Assembly (NCBI GenBank): GCA_963725085.1
Contig: CAVRXM010000001.1
Coordinates: forward strand, 434,001 to 498,000
Reading direction: 5' to 3'
Source of the DNA: VRUE01 sp963725085
GTDB taxonomy: Bacteria; Actinomycetota; Thermoleophilia; Solirubrobacterales; 70-9
Length of the DNA: 64,000 nucleotides
Shown here: positions 1-7,831 of the stretch, piece by piece
Numbering within the stretch: the first letter of the stretch is position 1
Layout: the number at the start of each line of letters is the position of its first letter
Notes under the pieces: generated by a model
Database searches by the model: none
Seen by the model: only the letters and a program-made list of their open reading frames with translations
Told to the model about the DNA's origin: nothing
Made by a program: the position numbers and the translations under genes

Positions 1-1062
1 GCCACCCCGAGCTGCCCGGCAAACAGCCTGGTCGGCGAAGTGACGATCAAGACCGGGTCGGGCGCGGATCCGTTCACCGCCCCCGGAAAGGTCTACTTCG
101 CGGGCCCCTACAAGGGCGCGCCGGTGAGCCTCGTGTTCATCACGCCGGCGGTCGCCGGGCCGTATGACCTCGGCGATGTCGTCGTCCGCACGGCGCTCAA
201 CGTCGAACCGGAAACCGGGGTCGTGAATGCCGTCTCCGACGAAATCCCGTGGATCCTCGACGGCGTCAAGCTCGACATCCGGACGATCGACATCAACGTC
301 AACCGCAACTCGTACACGATCAACCCGACCAACTGCAGCCCGTTCGGGGTCACCGCGACGATCTCTGGCGGCGGCGGCAACCCGGACGACGAAGCAGCCT
401 GGTCGACGGTCACCAAGAACAACCCGTTCACGGCGACCGACTGCAACGCGCTGAAGTTCAAGCCGAAGTTCAGCGCCAAGATCCTCGGGGGCAAGAAGGC
501 GACCAAGCGCCGCCAGCACCCGAAGCTGCAGGCGATCCTGCAGGGTCGGACCGGTGACGCGAACGTCGCCAGGACGGCGTTCACGCTGCCGAAGACGACG
601 ATCCTCGACCAGAGCAACATCAAGACGATCTGCACCAGGGTGCAGCTGGCAGCGAAGAGTTGCCCGAAGGGCTCCGTCTACGGCCACGCAAAGGCGACCT
701 CGCCTCTGATCGAAGGGCCGCTCAAGGGCCCGGTCTACCTGACGTCGTCGAGCAACAAGCTCCCCGACCTCTTGGCCGACCTCAACGGCCAGGTCAACAT
801 CCGCCTCCGCGGCGTGATCTTGTCCAAGGGCGGGAAGCTGAAGACGGTGTTCCGCACCGTTCCCGACCTCCCGGTCAAGAAGTTCACGCTGGAAATGAAC
901 GGCGGCAAGAAGGGGCTGCTGATCAACACCTCGAGCCTCTGCGACAAGCCGCAGAAGGCCCAGCTGAACATCAAGGCCCAGAACGGGAAGCAGCTGAAGA
1001 ACAACAAGCTGCAGATCAAGACCCCGTGCGGGGGCAAGAAGAAGAAGAAGGGCAAGAAGTAG
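1..1062 (+). CDS. C-terminal part of a large secreted protein (5' end outside window)
   Basis: The frame is open from base 1, so the gene begins upstream; the GTG at 40 is only an internal codon. The 353 visible residues match the C-terminal third of the proteins at 43492-46239 and 49845-52586. Shared landmarks are a GKVYFAGPYKGAP stretch, a PYDLG..VVRTAL strand, an INPTNCSPF motif, and near the end NGGKKGLLINTSSLC followed by a conserved TPCG. The protein finishes in a run of lysines (GGKKKKKGKK). Family function is unknown to me; the relatives have signal peptides, so it is probably extracytoplasmic. The basic tail could bind the anionic envelope (inference). A hairpin terminator follows immediately. 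Confidence 0.8.
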   Translation, partial: ATPSCPANSLVGEVTIKTGSGADPFTAPGKVYFAGPYKGAPVSLVFITPAVAGPYDLGDVVVRTALNVEPETGVVNAVSDEIPWILDGVKLDIRTIDINVNRNSYTINPTNCSPFGVTATISGGGGNPDDEAAWSTVTKNNPFTATDCNALKFKPKFSAKILGGKKATKRRQHPKLQAILQGRTGDANVARTAFTLPKTTILDQSNIKTICTRVQLAAKSCPKGSVYGHAKATSPLIEGPLKGPVYLTSSSNKLPDLLADLNGQVNIRLRGVILSKGGKLKTVFRTVPDLPVKKFTLEMNGGKKGLLINTSSLCDKPQKAQLNIKAQNGKQLKNNKLQIKTPCGGKKKKKGKK

Positions 1063-1075
1063 CGCCTTCGGGAAC

Positions 1076-1105
1076 CACACGACGGGCGGCGACGCCCGCC
1101 GTGTG
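1076..1105. terminator. Hairpin terminator between convergent genes
   Basis: A 13-bp stem with one mismatch (CACACGACGGGCG pairing with CGCCCGCCGTGTG) and a 4-base loop lies between the stop of the upstream plus-strand gene at 1062 and the stop of the minus-strand methyltransferase at 1114. There is no clear T-run on either side, so intrinsic termination is inferred from the symmetry and position. It could serve both directions. Confidence 0.55.
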
Positions 1106-1113
1106 AGCTCCCA

Positions 1114-1719
1114 TCAGGCCGGGGCGAGCCGCGCGAAGTAGCCGAGCCAGTTGCCTGAGTGGTCCTGGTAGGAGAGGCCGGCGTCGCCCGACTGGCGCCG
1201 CAGCGAGGCCAGCGTCGTGAAGTGCGGGTCGCCGAACAGCTCGCCTACGACCAGCCTGCCGCCCGGGCGCAGGACGCGGCGGATCTCCCGCAGCGCGGCG
1301 CCGGGGTCGGGGATCTCGCCGAGGACCGCGGTGAGGACGACGGCGTCGATCGAGCCGTCCTCGTAGGGAAGCTCGGTCGCGTCACCTTGGGTGGGGACGA
1401 TGTTGGCGCGCTCGCCAGAGCCGCGCATGACGTGGTCGAGGAACTCTTGCTGGAGGTCGAAGATCTCGACCCGGCCATCGTGGCCGACCCAGTCGGCGAT
1501 GCTGAAGGTGTAGTAGCCCGTGCCCGGGCCGATCTCCAGCACCCGCTCCCCTGGCTGGGGCACGAGGACGGCGCGCAGCCTCTCGCGGGTGATGATCGGG
1601 TGCGGGGCTTCGACCCAGAAGCGCTGTCCATACGGGCAGGCGGAGGGGTTCTTGCGCCACCACAGCGCCGCGCCGAGTGTCGCCGCGCCCACGAGGCCAA
1701 GCAGGGTCCGGGCTCGCAT
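1114..1719 (-). CDS. SAM-dependent class I methyltransferase, membrane-anchored
   Basis: A 201-aa protein. An N-terminal hydrophobic stretch (about residues 5-22) is followed by a UbiE/Methyltransf_11-like fold with SAM-binding motif I VLEIGPGTGYY near residue 60. The acidic residue after the second strand is in VEIFDLQQEF, and a motif-II-like GSIDAVVLTAVLGEI and a post-motif RVLRPGGRLVVGE follow. The substrate cannot be told. Its ATG overlaps the stop of the upstream 75-aa gene as TGATG, so it is the third gene of a translationally coupled trio with the epimerase. A decayed relative lies at about 13390-13745. The N-terminal segment could be a signal anchor placing the enzyme at the membrane. 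Confidence 0.85.
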   Translation of the reverse strand: MRARTLLGLVGAATLGAALWWRKNPSACPYGQRFWVEAPHPIITRERLRAVLVPQPGERVLEIGPGTGYYTFSIADWVGHDGRVEIFDLQQEFLDHVMRGSGERANIVPTQGDATELPYEDGSIDAVVLTAVLGEIPDPGAALREIRRVLRPGGRLVVGELFGDPHFTTLASLRRQSGDAGLSYQDHSGNWLGYFARLAPA

Positions 1720-1946
1720 CAGTCCGGATTGCCGAGGGAGAAGCCGACCCGGTGCTCACCGGAGTCGATGCGCAGGAAGGCGATTTTGCCGAGGTAGACG
1801 GAGAGGATCCCGTCCTCGGTGCTGACGTCGTACCAGCCGCCCTTCTCGAGCTGCTTGCGGAGGTCCTTGAGCGCGCCGTCGTCGAGCCTGACCGAGACGA
1901 CCTGGCCGCCCTCGAACCCGATCTCGACCCGCTGCGCGTCCGCCAT
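1719..1946 (-). CDS. Small conserved hypothetical protein
   Basis: A 75-aa protein, probably all beta, with no signal peptide. It has a GGQVVSVRLDDGAL start and a central KGGWYDVSTEDG turn. I do not recognise a named domain. The start codon overlaps the stop of the epimerase gene (1946-1948) and its stop overlaps the methyltransferase ATG, so all three are read from one transcript with coupled translation. Function is unknown. Confidence 0.75.
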   Translation of the reverse strand: MADAQRVEIGFEGGQVVSVRLDDGALKDLRKQLEKGGWYDVSTEDGILSVYLGKIAFLRIDSGEHRVGFSLGNPD

Positions 1947-2362
1947 CAGTGCGCTCCGTGCCCCGCGGGCTCGACGATCTCGGTCAGCACGCCGCCGGTC
2001 GAGCGCGGATGGAGGAAGGCGACGCGGCTGTCGCGGATGCCGACCCGGGCCTCGTCGTCGATCAGCCCGATGCCGGCGTCGCGCAGCGAAGCCAGCGTCG
2101 CGTCGATGTCGTCGACGGCGTAGGCGACGTGATGCAGCCCGGGGCCCTTGCGATCGATGAACTTGCCGACGGCGGTGTCGGCCGCGAGCGGGCGGAGCAG
2201 CTCGACGTGGCCGTCCCCGACGTCGAGGAGGACCGCCTCGACCCCCTGCGACTCGACGGTCTCGCGGTGGGCGAGCGCCATCTCGAAGCTGGTCTCATAG
2301 AGCGCGATCGCTGCGTCGAGGTCCTCGACCGCGACTCCGATGTGATCGATCCGTCCGAACAT
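1946..2362 (-). CDS. mce: Methylmalonyl-CoA epimerase
   Basis: A 138-aa member of the vicinal-oxygen-chelate superfamily with two beta-alpha-beta-beta-beta halves. It interconverts (R)- and (S)-methylmalonyl-CoA in propionate and branched-chain metabolism. Metal-ligand candidates are His7 in DHIGVAVEDL, the histidines in GPGLHHVAYAV (about 76-78) and the Glu in LTEIVEP near the C-terminus, as expected for the family. Length is normal. It is the first gene of a three-gene minus-strand operon. No mutase gene is in the window. Confidence 0.9.
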   Translation of the reverse strand: MFGRIDHIGVAVEDLDAAIALYETSFEMALAHRETVESQGVEAVLLDVGDGHVELLRPLAADTAVGKFIDRKGPGLHHVAYAVDDIDATLASLRDAGIGLIDDEARVGIRDSRVAFLHPRSTGGVLTEIVEPAGHGAH

Positions 2363-2448
2363 CTATTCCGCCCGCGTGCTCTGCTCTCGCTCGTTCGCAC
2401 TCATATTTCCGGAGATCTTGCTCACTCGAATCCAGTGTCGCGCTTCGC

Positions 2449-3323
2449 TCACTCGCGTTCATCCTCACCGGAGATCTCGCTCGCTTGCTCCGCGCTCCTC
2501 CCGCGTCCGCCGCGGGCGGGAGCAGTGTAGTCACCCTCGACCCGGAGGATCTCGGCGAGGGCGGCGACCCCGACCTCGAGCTGCTCCGGAGTCGGCTCCT
2601 TGGTCGCGATCAGCCGCTGGATCTCGCGGCCGGGCGCGTGGAACGCCTCGGCCAGCGGGCGCCCCGTGGTTGCGGTCGCTCCAGGCGAACATCTCGACCG
2701 CGAGCGAGGCGCCGCCGAGGCCGACGCCGGCCCTCGCGATCGGGCCGGGGCTCTCGACCAGCCGCTCGAGCAGGACGCGTGCCGCCGACCGAGAGGATCA
2801 TCATCGGCGCGATCAGGTTCGAGCCGCAGCGGTCGTGCTCCTTGGGCACGGTGGCGGGGTCGTCGATGCCCTGCTCGTAGGCGGCGATCGCCTTGTGCTC
2901 GACCCCGTGGTAGGCGGCGAGGTTGCGATCGCTGAGGGCGACGAGGGCCGGGAGCACGCCGACGGCCTGGATGACGCCCTCGCGCATGCCGGGCGAGACG
3001 AGCTTTCGCCTCAGCACCGCCGTCGCGGCCAGCGTCGCGGCGATCGCCGCCATCACCCGTGGGTCCTCGAAGGGCAGCCTTGCTGCCGGCAGGCGCCGGC
3101 GGACGAGCGGCAGCACCGCCATCGCCTCGGCCAGTTTCAGCGGCCCGCGCAGGCCGGGCAGGCGCGCGGCGAGCCGCGGCGCGAGCTCCGGCTTCGACTC
3201 CGAGGCGACCGCAATCGAGCCGTCGGCGGCCCGGACCGCCGCGGCCCAGTGGGTCGGCCCGTGGATCAGCAGCCCGTTGCGGAGCGCCATCCCGCCGAGT
3301 CTCAGCCGTTCGCTCACACCCAC
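2449..3323 (-). CDS. DUF1385 family membrane protein (two frameshifts)
   Basis: The N-terminal part is recognisable by RLGGMALRNGLLIHGPTHWA and by the family hallmark AYHGVEHKAIAAYE followed by HDRCGSNL, a likely His/Glu/Cys metal-type motif. Near 2785 the frame shifts; the next frame continues as LVESPGPIARAGVGLGG and EMFAWSDRN. A second shift near 2675 leads to PLAEAFHAPGREIQRL and ends at the TGA at 2449-2451. The repaired product is about 290 aa. GTG codons at 3323 or 3317 are the likely starts; the longer open frame to 3488 has no family-like residues. The role of DUF1385 (YqhQ) proteins is not established. Confidence 0.75.
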
Positions 3324-3517
3324 CAGGGTAGGGATTCGCCGCAGGCGCTCGACAACCGCGCCCTGAGCGCGGTCGTCGAGTCCCCCCTGTCTCCCTTGAC
3401 TTAGGTCCGGCCGGAGGCCCCCAGTCCAGGCCTCCGGCCGGTGTCGGCTCTCCCTGGCTCTAGCTTGGAAAGCCAACCTCCGAAACACGGGGTCGCAGGG
3501 GAAGTTGCGCCGCCGAT

Positions 3518-4873
3518 TCAGGACTTTTTGAGCAAATTTCTGAGCGTCTCGAGGCGACGCCCGAGCTCGGCCTCGAACCCGCGGCCGGTCGGCTCATAGA
3601 AACGCCGATTTTCCAGTCCCTCGGGCATCAGCGGCTGGTCGGCGACACCGTCCGGCTCGTCGTGTGGGTAGCGGTAGCCCTCGCCGCGCCCGAGGCTGCC
3701 GGCCCCGGGGTAGTGGGCGTCGCGGAGGTGGTCGGGTGGGGTCTGGGCGCCGTTCTCACGGACCTCCGCGCGGGCGGCGGAGAGCGCCTTCATCGAGGCG
3801 TTCGACTTCGGCGCAAGCGCGAGATGGACCGCGGCCTGGGCGAGGTTGAGGGCGCACTCAGGGAGGCCGACGCGGTCGACGGCGCCCGCCGCGGCGTCGG
3901 CGATGAGCAGCGCCTGAGGATCGGCGTTGCCGATGTCCTCGGAGGCGAAGATCACCATCCGGCGGGCGATGAAACGAGGGTCCTCGCCGCCCTCGAGCAT
4001 CACCGCCAGGTAGTAGAGGGATGCGTCGACGTCAGAGCCGCGGGTCGCCTTGATCCAGGCCGAGATGAAGTCGTAGTGGCGGTCGCCCTGGCGGTCGAAG
4101 TCGATCGCCTTGCGCTGCAGGGCGTCCTCGATCGCCGCGACGTCGACCGGATGACCGTCCGCCGAGCGCTCGACCGCGCGCTCCAGCGCAGAGAGCGCGA
4201 CCCGGGCGTCGCCGCCGCTGCGGTGGGCGAGCATCGCGAGCGCCGCGTCCTCGACCGGCGGCGGGTTCGGCAGACCGCGCTCGGGGTCGGCGAGGGCGCG
4301 TCGCAGCAGCTCCTCGACCTGTCCGGGCTCGAGCGGGCGGAGCTCGTAGATCTGACAGCGCGAGAGCAGGGCCGAGTTGACCTCGAAGTAGGGGTTCTCG
4401 GTCGTCGCTCCGATCAGGGTCAGGAGGCCCTCCTCGACCGCGGGCAGAAGCGCGTCCTGCTGGGCCTTGTTGAAGCGGTGGATCTCGTCGAGGAAGAGGA
4501 CCGTGTGGCGGCCGCTCGTCCGCCGCCGCTCCTCGGCCCGCCCGATCACGGCCCGGATCTCGGCCCGCCCGGCGTTGACGGCGGACTCCTGCTCGAAGGC
4601 CCAGTCGGAGGCGGCGGCGGCGATCCTGGCCAGGGTCGTCTTCCCCGAGCCCGGCGGCCCGTAGAGGATCGCGCTGTGGGGGCGGCCGGCCTCGACAGCG
4701 GTCCGCAGCGCCGACCCCTCCCCCAGCACCTGCTCCTGCCCGACGATCTCCTCCAACGACCGCGGCCGCATCCGCACCGCCAAAGGAGCATCAGGAGGAA
4801 CCGCGGCCGAAGCACCCTCGCCAGGACCCCCGGCGGGTCGTGCTTCCTCGCTGTCGAACAGGCGGTCCGCCAC
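3518..4873 (-). CDS. rarA: Replication-associated recombination protein A (RarA/MgsA AAA ATPase)
   Basis: A 451-aa clamp-loader-like AAA+ ATPase acting at stalled replication forks. Seen in order are the family box RPRSLEEIVGQEQVLG, Walker A GPPGSGKTTLA, Walker B LFLDEIHRFNKAQQDALL, sensor ATTENPYFEVN, arginine-finger region SALLSRCQIYEL, and the MgsA C-terminal tetramerisation block (SDVDASLYYLAVMLEGGEDP, then FASEDIGNADPQALL). The GTG at 4873 is chosen as start because the conserved protein begins just after it; the same frame stays open for 1.9 kb upstream, but that stretch lies opposite the dehydrogenase gene and is not protein-like. It is divergent from the aldehyde dehydrogenase. A decayed copy of the N-terminal half lies at 7045-7385. 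Confidence 0.93.
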   Translation of the reverse strand: MADRLFDSEEARPAGGPGEGASAAVPPDAPLAVRMRPRSLEEIVGQEQVLGEGSALRTAVEAGRPHSAILYGPPGSGKTTLARIAAAASDWAFEQESAVNAGRAEIRAVIGRAEERRRTSGRHTVLFLDEIHRFNKAQQDALLPAVEEGLLTLIGATTENPYFEVNSALLSRCQIYELRPLEPGQVEELLRRALADPERGLPNPPPVEDAALAMLAHRSGGDARVALSALERAVERSADGHPVDVAAIEDALQRKAIDFDRQGDRHYDFISAWIKATRGSDVDASLYYLAVMLEGGEDPRFIARRMVIFASEDIGNADPQALLIADAAAGAVDRVGLPECALNLAQAAVHLALAPKSNASMKALSAARAEVRENGAQTPPDHLRDAHYPGAGSLGRGEGYRYPHDEPDGVADQPLMPEGLENRRFYEPTGRGFEAELGRRLETLRNLLKKS

Positions 4874-4925
4874 TACGGCTGAGTATGAGGGAGTCCTGGG
4901 GACCCTCGACGGGCCCTCGACGGAG

Positions 4926-4964
4926 CCTCCCCGCTGTTGCGACGTCCTCCCCGCTGTTGCGACG
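4926..4964. repeat. Two 19-bp direct repeats in the rarA/dehydrogenase divergent region
   Basis: CCTCCCCGCTGTTGCGACG occurs at 4926-4944 and again at 4946-4964, exactly 20 bp apart, about two helical turns. Just upstream, a CCCTCGACGG element is also repeated around 4903-4923. The region separates two divergent starts (4873 and 5009), so the repeats could be regulator sites; no regulator is identified. Confidence 0.6.
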
Positions 4965-5008
4965 GAGAGGGTCCCCGGATTCCCCAAACCCGGCTTAGAA
5001 TCGACCGT

Positions 5009-6604
5009 ATGGCCACCACAGAAGCACGCCCAGCCGCGTCCACCCTCGAGTCGTTCAATCCCGCCACCGGCGAGCTCGTCGGCTCGGTTGCGACGATCAC
5101 GCCCGACCAGGTCCAGGGCGTCGTCGACGACGTCGCCCGCATCCAGCCCGCCTGGGCCGAGCTCTCGCTCGACGATCGCGCCGCCTACCTGCGCCGCGCC
5201 GCCGCCGCGCTGCTCGACGACATCGACGAGATCGCCGAGCTGCTCGTCAACGAGCAGGGGAAGCCGCGCACCGAGGCCTACACGATGGAGCTGCTGCCGA
5301 CGGTCGACGCCCTGCACTGGTGCGCGAAGGCCGGCCCGAAGATCCTCGCCGACGAGAAGGTGCGGATGTCGCAGCCCATCCTGATGAGCAAGAAAAGCCG
5401 CTTCTCCTATGAGCCGATCGGGGTCGTCGGGGTGATCGCGCCCTGGAACTACCCGTGGTCGATCCCTTTCGGCGAGGTCGCGATCGCGTTGATGGCGGGC
5501 AACGGCGTAGTACTCAAGCCGGCCAGCCTGACGCCGCTGCTCGGCGAGGCGATCCGGCGGGTGTTCGAGAAGGGCGGCCTGCCGGAGGGGCTGGTGCGGG
5601 TGGTCCACGGCGGCGGTGCAGTCGGCGACGCGCTCGCCCGCTCGAGCGCCGGCAAGATCTTTTTCACCGGCTCGGTCGAGATCGGCCGCAAGGTCGGCGC
5701 GGTCTGCGCCGAGCGCCTCAAGGGCTCGGTGCTCGAGCTCGGCGGCAAGGACCCGATGATCGTCTGCGCCGACGCCGACCTCGACAACGCGATCTCGGGC
5801 GCCGTCTGGGGCGGGTTCGCCAACGCCGGCCAGACCTGCTCCGGGATCGAGCGCGTCTACGTCGACCGCCAGATAGCCAACCGGTTCGTCGAGGGCGTCG
5901 CTCGCGAGGCCGAGAGGCTTCGCCTCGGCGACCCGCTGCAGTGGGAGACGGAGATCGGCCCGATGACCTCGGACGACCAGTACCGGATCGTCGTCGACCT
6001 GATCGAGGATGCGGTCGCCTCCGGCGCGACGAAGCTCTGCGGCGGCCCGACCGAGGTCGCCGGCCTGCCGGGCAAGTTCGTCGCCCCGACCGTCCTCACC
6101 GGAGTCACCCACGAGATGCGGATCATGCGCGAGGAGATCTTCGGCCCCGTCCTGCCGATCGTCGTCGTCGACTCCGAGCAGGAGGCGATCGACCTCGCCA
6201 ACGACTCCGAGTTCGGGCTCGGCGCCTCGGTCTGGACCAAGGACCGGCAGAAGGGCGAGCGGATCGCGCGGCGGATCGAATCGGGGATGGTCTGGGTCAA
6301 CGACCACTCCTTCAGCCACGGCGCCTGCCAGTGCTCGTGGGGCGGGGTCAAGGACTCCGGGGTCGGCCGCTCGCACTCCAAATTCGGCTTCTACGAGTGC
6401 GTGAACATCAAGATGAACGCCTGGGAGCCGGGACTTACCCGGGACTTCTGGTGGCATCCCTACGACCGCACCCTCGGCGAAGCGGTGCGCGCCTCGGCGA
6501 AGCTGCTCTACGGCCGGGGCGCCGAACGGACCGCCGCGCTGCGCGAGGGCGCCGGGCCGCTGCTTGCGGTCGGCCGGCGGACGCTTCGCAAGAAGCGCAG
6601 CTGA
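5009..6604 (+). CDS. Succinate-semialdehyde-type NAD(P)+ aldehyde dehydrogenase
   Basis: A 531-aa aldehyde dehydrogenase superfamily enzyme oxidising an aldehyde to a carboxylate. Visible motifs are the cofactor-binding GVIAPWNYPWSIP and VLKPASLTP, the glycine motif FFTGSVEIGRKV, catalytic Glu in LELGGKDPMIV, catalytic Cys in FANAGQTCSGIERVYV, and EEIFGPVLPIVV. Overall form is like actinobacterial SSADH (GabD2-like). The C-terminus has an extra segment after the core that starts WWHPYDRTLGEAVRASAKLL and ends basic. The ATG at 5009 fits the usual N-terminus; a longer frame from 4937 covers the repeated intergenic DNA. The 3' end is duplicated at 7383-7646. Exact substrate is inferred only. Confidence 0.88.
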   Translation: MATTEARPAASTLESFNPATGELVGSVATITPDQVQGVVDDVARIQPAWAELSLDDRAAYLRRAAAALLDDIDEIAELLVNEQGKPRTEAYTMELLPTVDALHWCAKAGPKILADEKVRMSQPILMSKKSRFSYEPIGVVGVIAPWNYPWSIPFGEVAIALMAGNGVVLKPASLTPLLGEAIRRVFEKGGLPEGLVRVVHGGGAVGDALARSSAGKIFFTGSVEIGRKVGAVCAERLKGSVLELGGKDPMIVCADADLDNAISGAVWGGFANAGQTCSGIERVYVDRQIANRFVEGVAREAERLRLGDPLQWETEIGPMTSDDQYRIVVDLIEDAVASGATKLCGGPTEVAGLPGKFVAPTVLTGVTHEMRIMREEIFGPVLPIVVVDSEQEAIDLANDSEFGLGASVWTKDRQKGERIARRIESGMVWVNDHSFSHGACQCSWGGVKDSGVGRSHSKFGFYECVNIKMNAWEPGLTRDFWWHPYDRTLGEAVRASAKLLYGRGAERTAALREGAGPLLAVGRRTLRKKRS

Positions 6605-6790
6605 GCCTCGACGCCTTGGCGGGCGGCAGCAGTTCTTCTCGATCTCGATAGAAAGCTGACGTTCTACGCCCACGACTGGGTCCTGTTGATGAACGACAGG
6701 GTGGGAGTCGACCACTTCCTGCACCTTTCCACTACGGATTCGAGCCGCGAATATGACCGCCGCTTGCACTCTGTGACGGTGTACGAGACG

Positions 6791-7033
6791 ATGGTGACCG
6801 TGACAGGCGGCATTAACCTAAGGGTGCGTCAAGCCGCTTTGGGCGTGTGCGTTGTCACCGCTCTCGCCGGCTTGGGCGTCTCTGGCTGCGGCGGTTCGGA
6901 CACATCACAGAACGCCGGCGAAGCGGCCCCGTCGAAGCAAGAGCTGCAACGCCGGTTCGCCCGCGAATTCAAGCGAGCGCAAAAGGAAGAAGCGCGGGAA
7001 GAACAGGCGCGTCGGAAGCAGAGGCAACGCTGA
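6791..7033 (+). CDS. Small putative lipoprotein
   Basis: An 80-aa product if started at the ATG at 6791. It has a basic N-region, a hydrophobic core ALGVCVVTALAGLGV and a lipobox-like VSGC, then a short acidic/polar stretch and a highly charged helix (FAREFKRAQKEEAREEQARR) that could form a coiled coil. No family recognised. The same frame extends upstream to a TTG at 6686, but those residues are not needed for the signal peptide. It lies between the dehydrogenase and the decayed rarA/dehydrogenase copy. Confidence 0.55.
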   Translation: MVTVTGGINLRVRQAALGVCVVTALAGLGVSGCGGSDTSQNAGEAAPSKQELQRRFAREFKRAQKEEAREEQARRKQRQR

Positions 7034-7044
7034 CGGATTGGCGC

Positions 7045-7385
7045 CCGCTCGTCCGCCGCCGCTCCCCGGCGCGCCCGATCACCGCGCGGATCTCGGCCCG
7101 GCCGGCATTGACGGCCGACTCCTCCTCGAATGCCCAATCGGAGGCCGCGGCGGCGATCCGGGCCAGGGTCGTCTTCCCCGACCCGGGCGGCCCATAGAGG
7201 ATCGCGCTGTGCGGCGGCCGGCTTCGATCGCGGTCCGCAGCGCCGACCCCTCCCCCAGCACCTGCTCCTGCCCCACCAGCTCGTCCAACGACCGCGGCCT
7301 CTCCGCACCGCCAAGGGAGCATCCGGCGGCGGCCCCGCGCTCGCCGAGGTGTCTGCGGAGCGTGCCTCTTGGTCGCTGAACAGGC
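7045..7385 (-). pseudogene. Decayed copy of the rarA N-terminal region
   Basis: The DNA matches 4510-4865 of rarA at a level visible by eye, including a frame that reads AILYGPPGSGKTTLARIAAA and SAVNAGRAEIRAVIGRAGE. It lacks the Walker B and all downstream domains, and frameshifts break the region before the Walker box. It cannot make a RarA protein. It is joined to the dehydrogenase fragment at a shared GGCGG (7383-7387), so the two pseudogenes come from one duplicated segment with an internal deletion. Confidence 0.85.
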
Positions 7386-7646
7386 GGGGTCAAGGACTCC
7401 GGGGTCGGCCGCTCGCACTCCAAATTCGGCTTCTACGAGTGCGTGAACATCAAGATGAACACCCGGGAGCCGGGGCTGGCCGGGGACTTCTGGTGGCATC
7501 CCTACGACCGCACTCTCGGCGAAGCGGTGCGCGCCTCGGCGAAGCTGTTCTACGGCCGGGGCGCCGAACGTACCGCCGCGCTGCGTGAGGGGGCGGGGCC
7601 GCTGCTCGCGGTCGGCCGGCGGACGCGGCGCAAGAAGCGCGGCTGA
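7383..7646 (+). pseudogene. Decayed copy of the aldehyde dehydrogenase 3' end
   Basis: Matches 6341-6604 closely, reading GVKDSGVGRSHSKFGFYECV and the tail WWHPYDRTLGEAVRASAKLF to a stop at the same point. Only the last 87 codons are present; catalytic Glu and Cys are absent. Similarity continues past the stop to about 7755, where a sequence like that at 6620-6665 recurs. The copy differs at many third positions, so the duplication is not recent, or came from a related strain. Confidence 0.85.
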
Positions 7647-7831
7647 GCCGCGAGGCCCCTGACGGGCGGGAGGATAGCCGACTGCCGGCCTGGCGGGGGC
7701 CGTTGGGACGTCGGCTGCAGTTCTCCTCGGTCTCGACAGACAGCTGACTTTTCTGGAATGGTCACGCGCATCCCCAGATAGGGCGCTTCGATGGTCCCGT
7801 CAGGACGCATAAGCGTCAGCCATTTGCCCGA

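Noticed and set aside
4874..6769. Continuation of the rarA reading frame for 1.9 kb upstream, giving a 1083-residue protein
   Set aside because: It lies antisense to the dehydrogenase gene, has shadow-frame composition, and the conserved RarA protein begins at the GTG at 4873.
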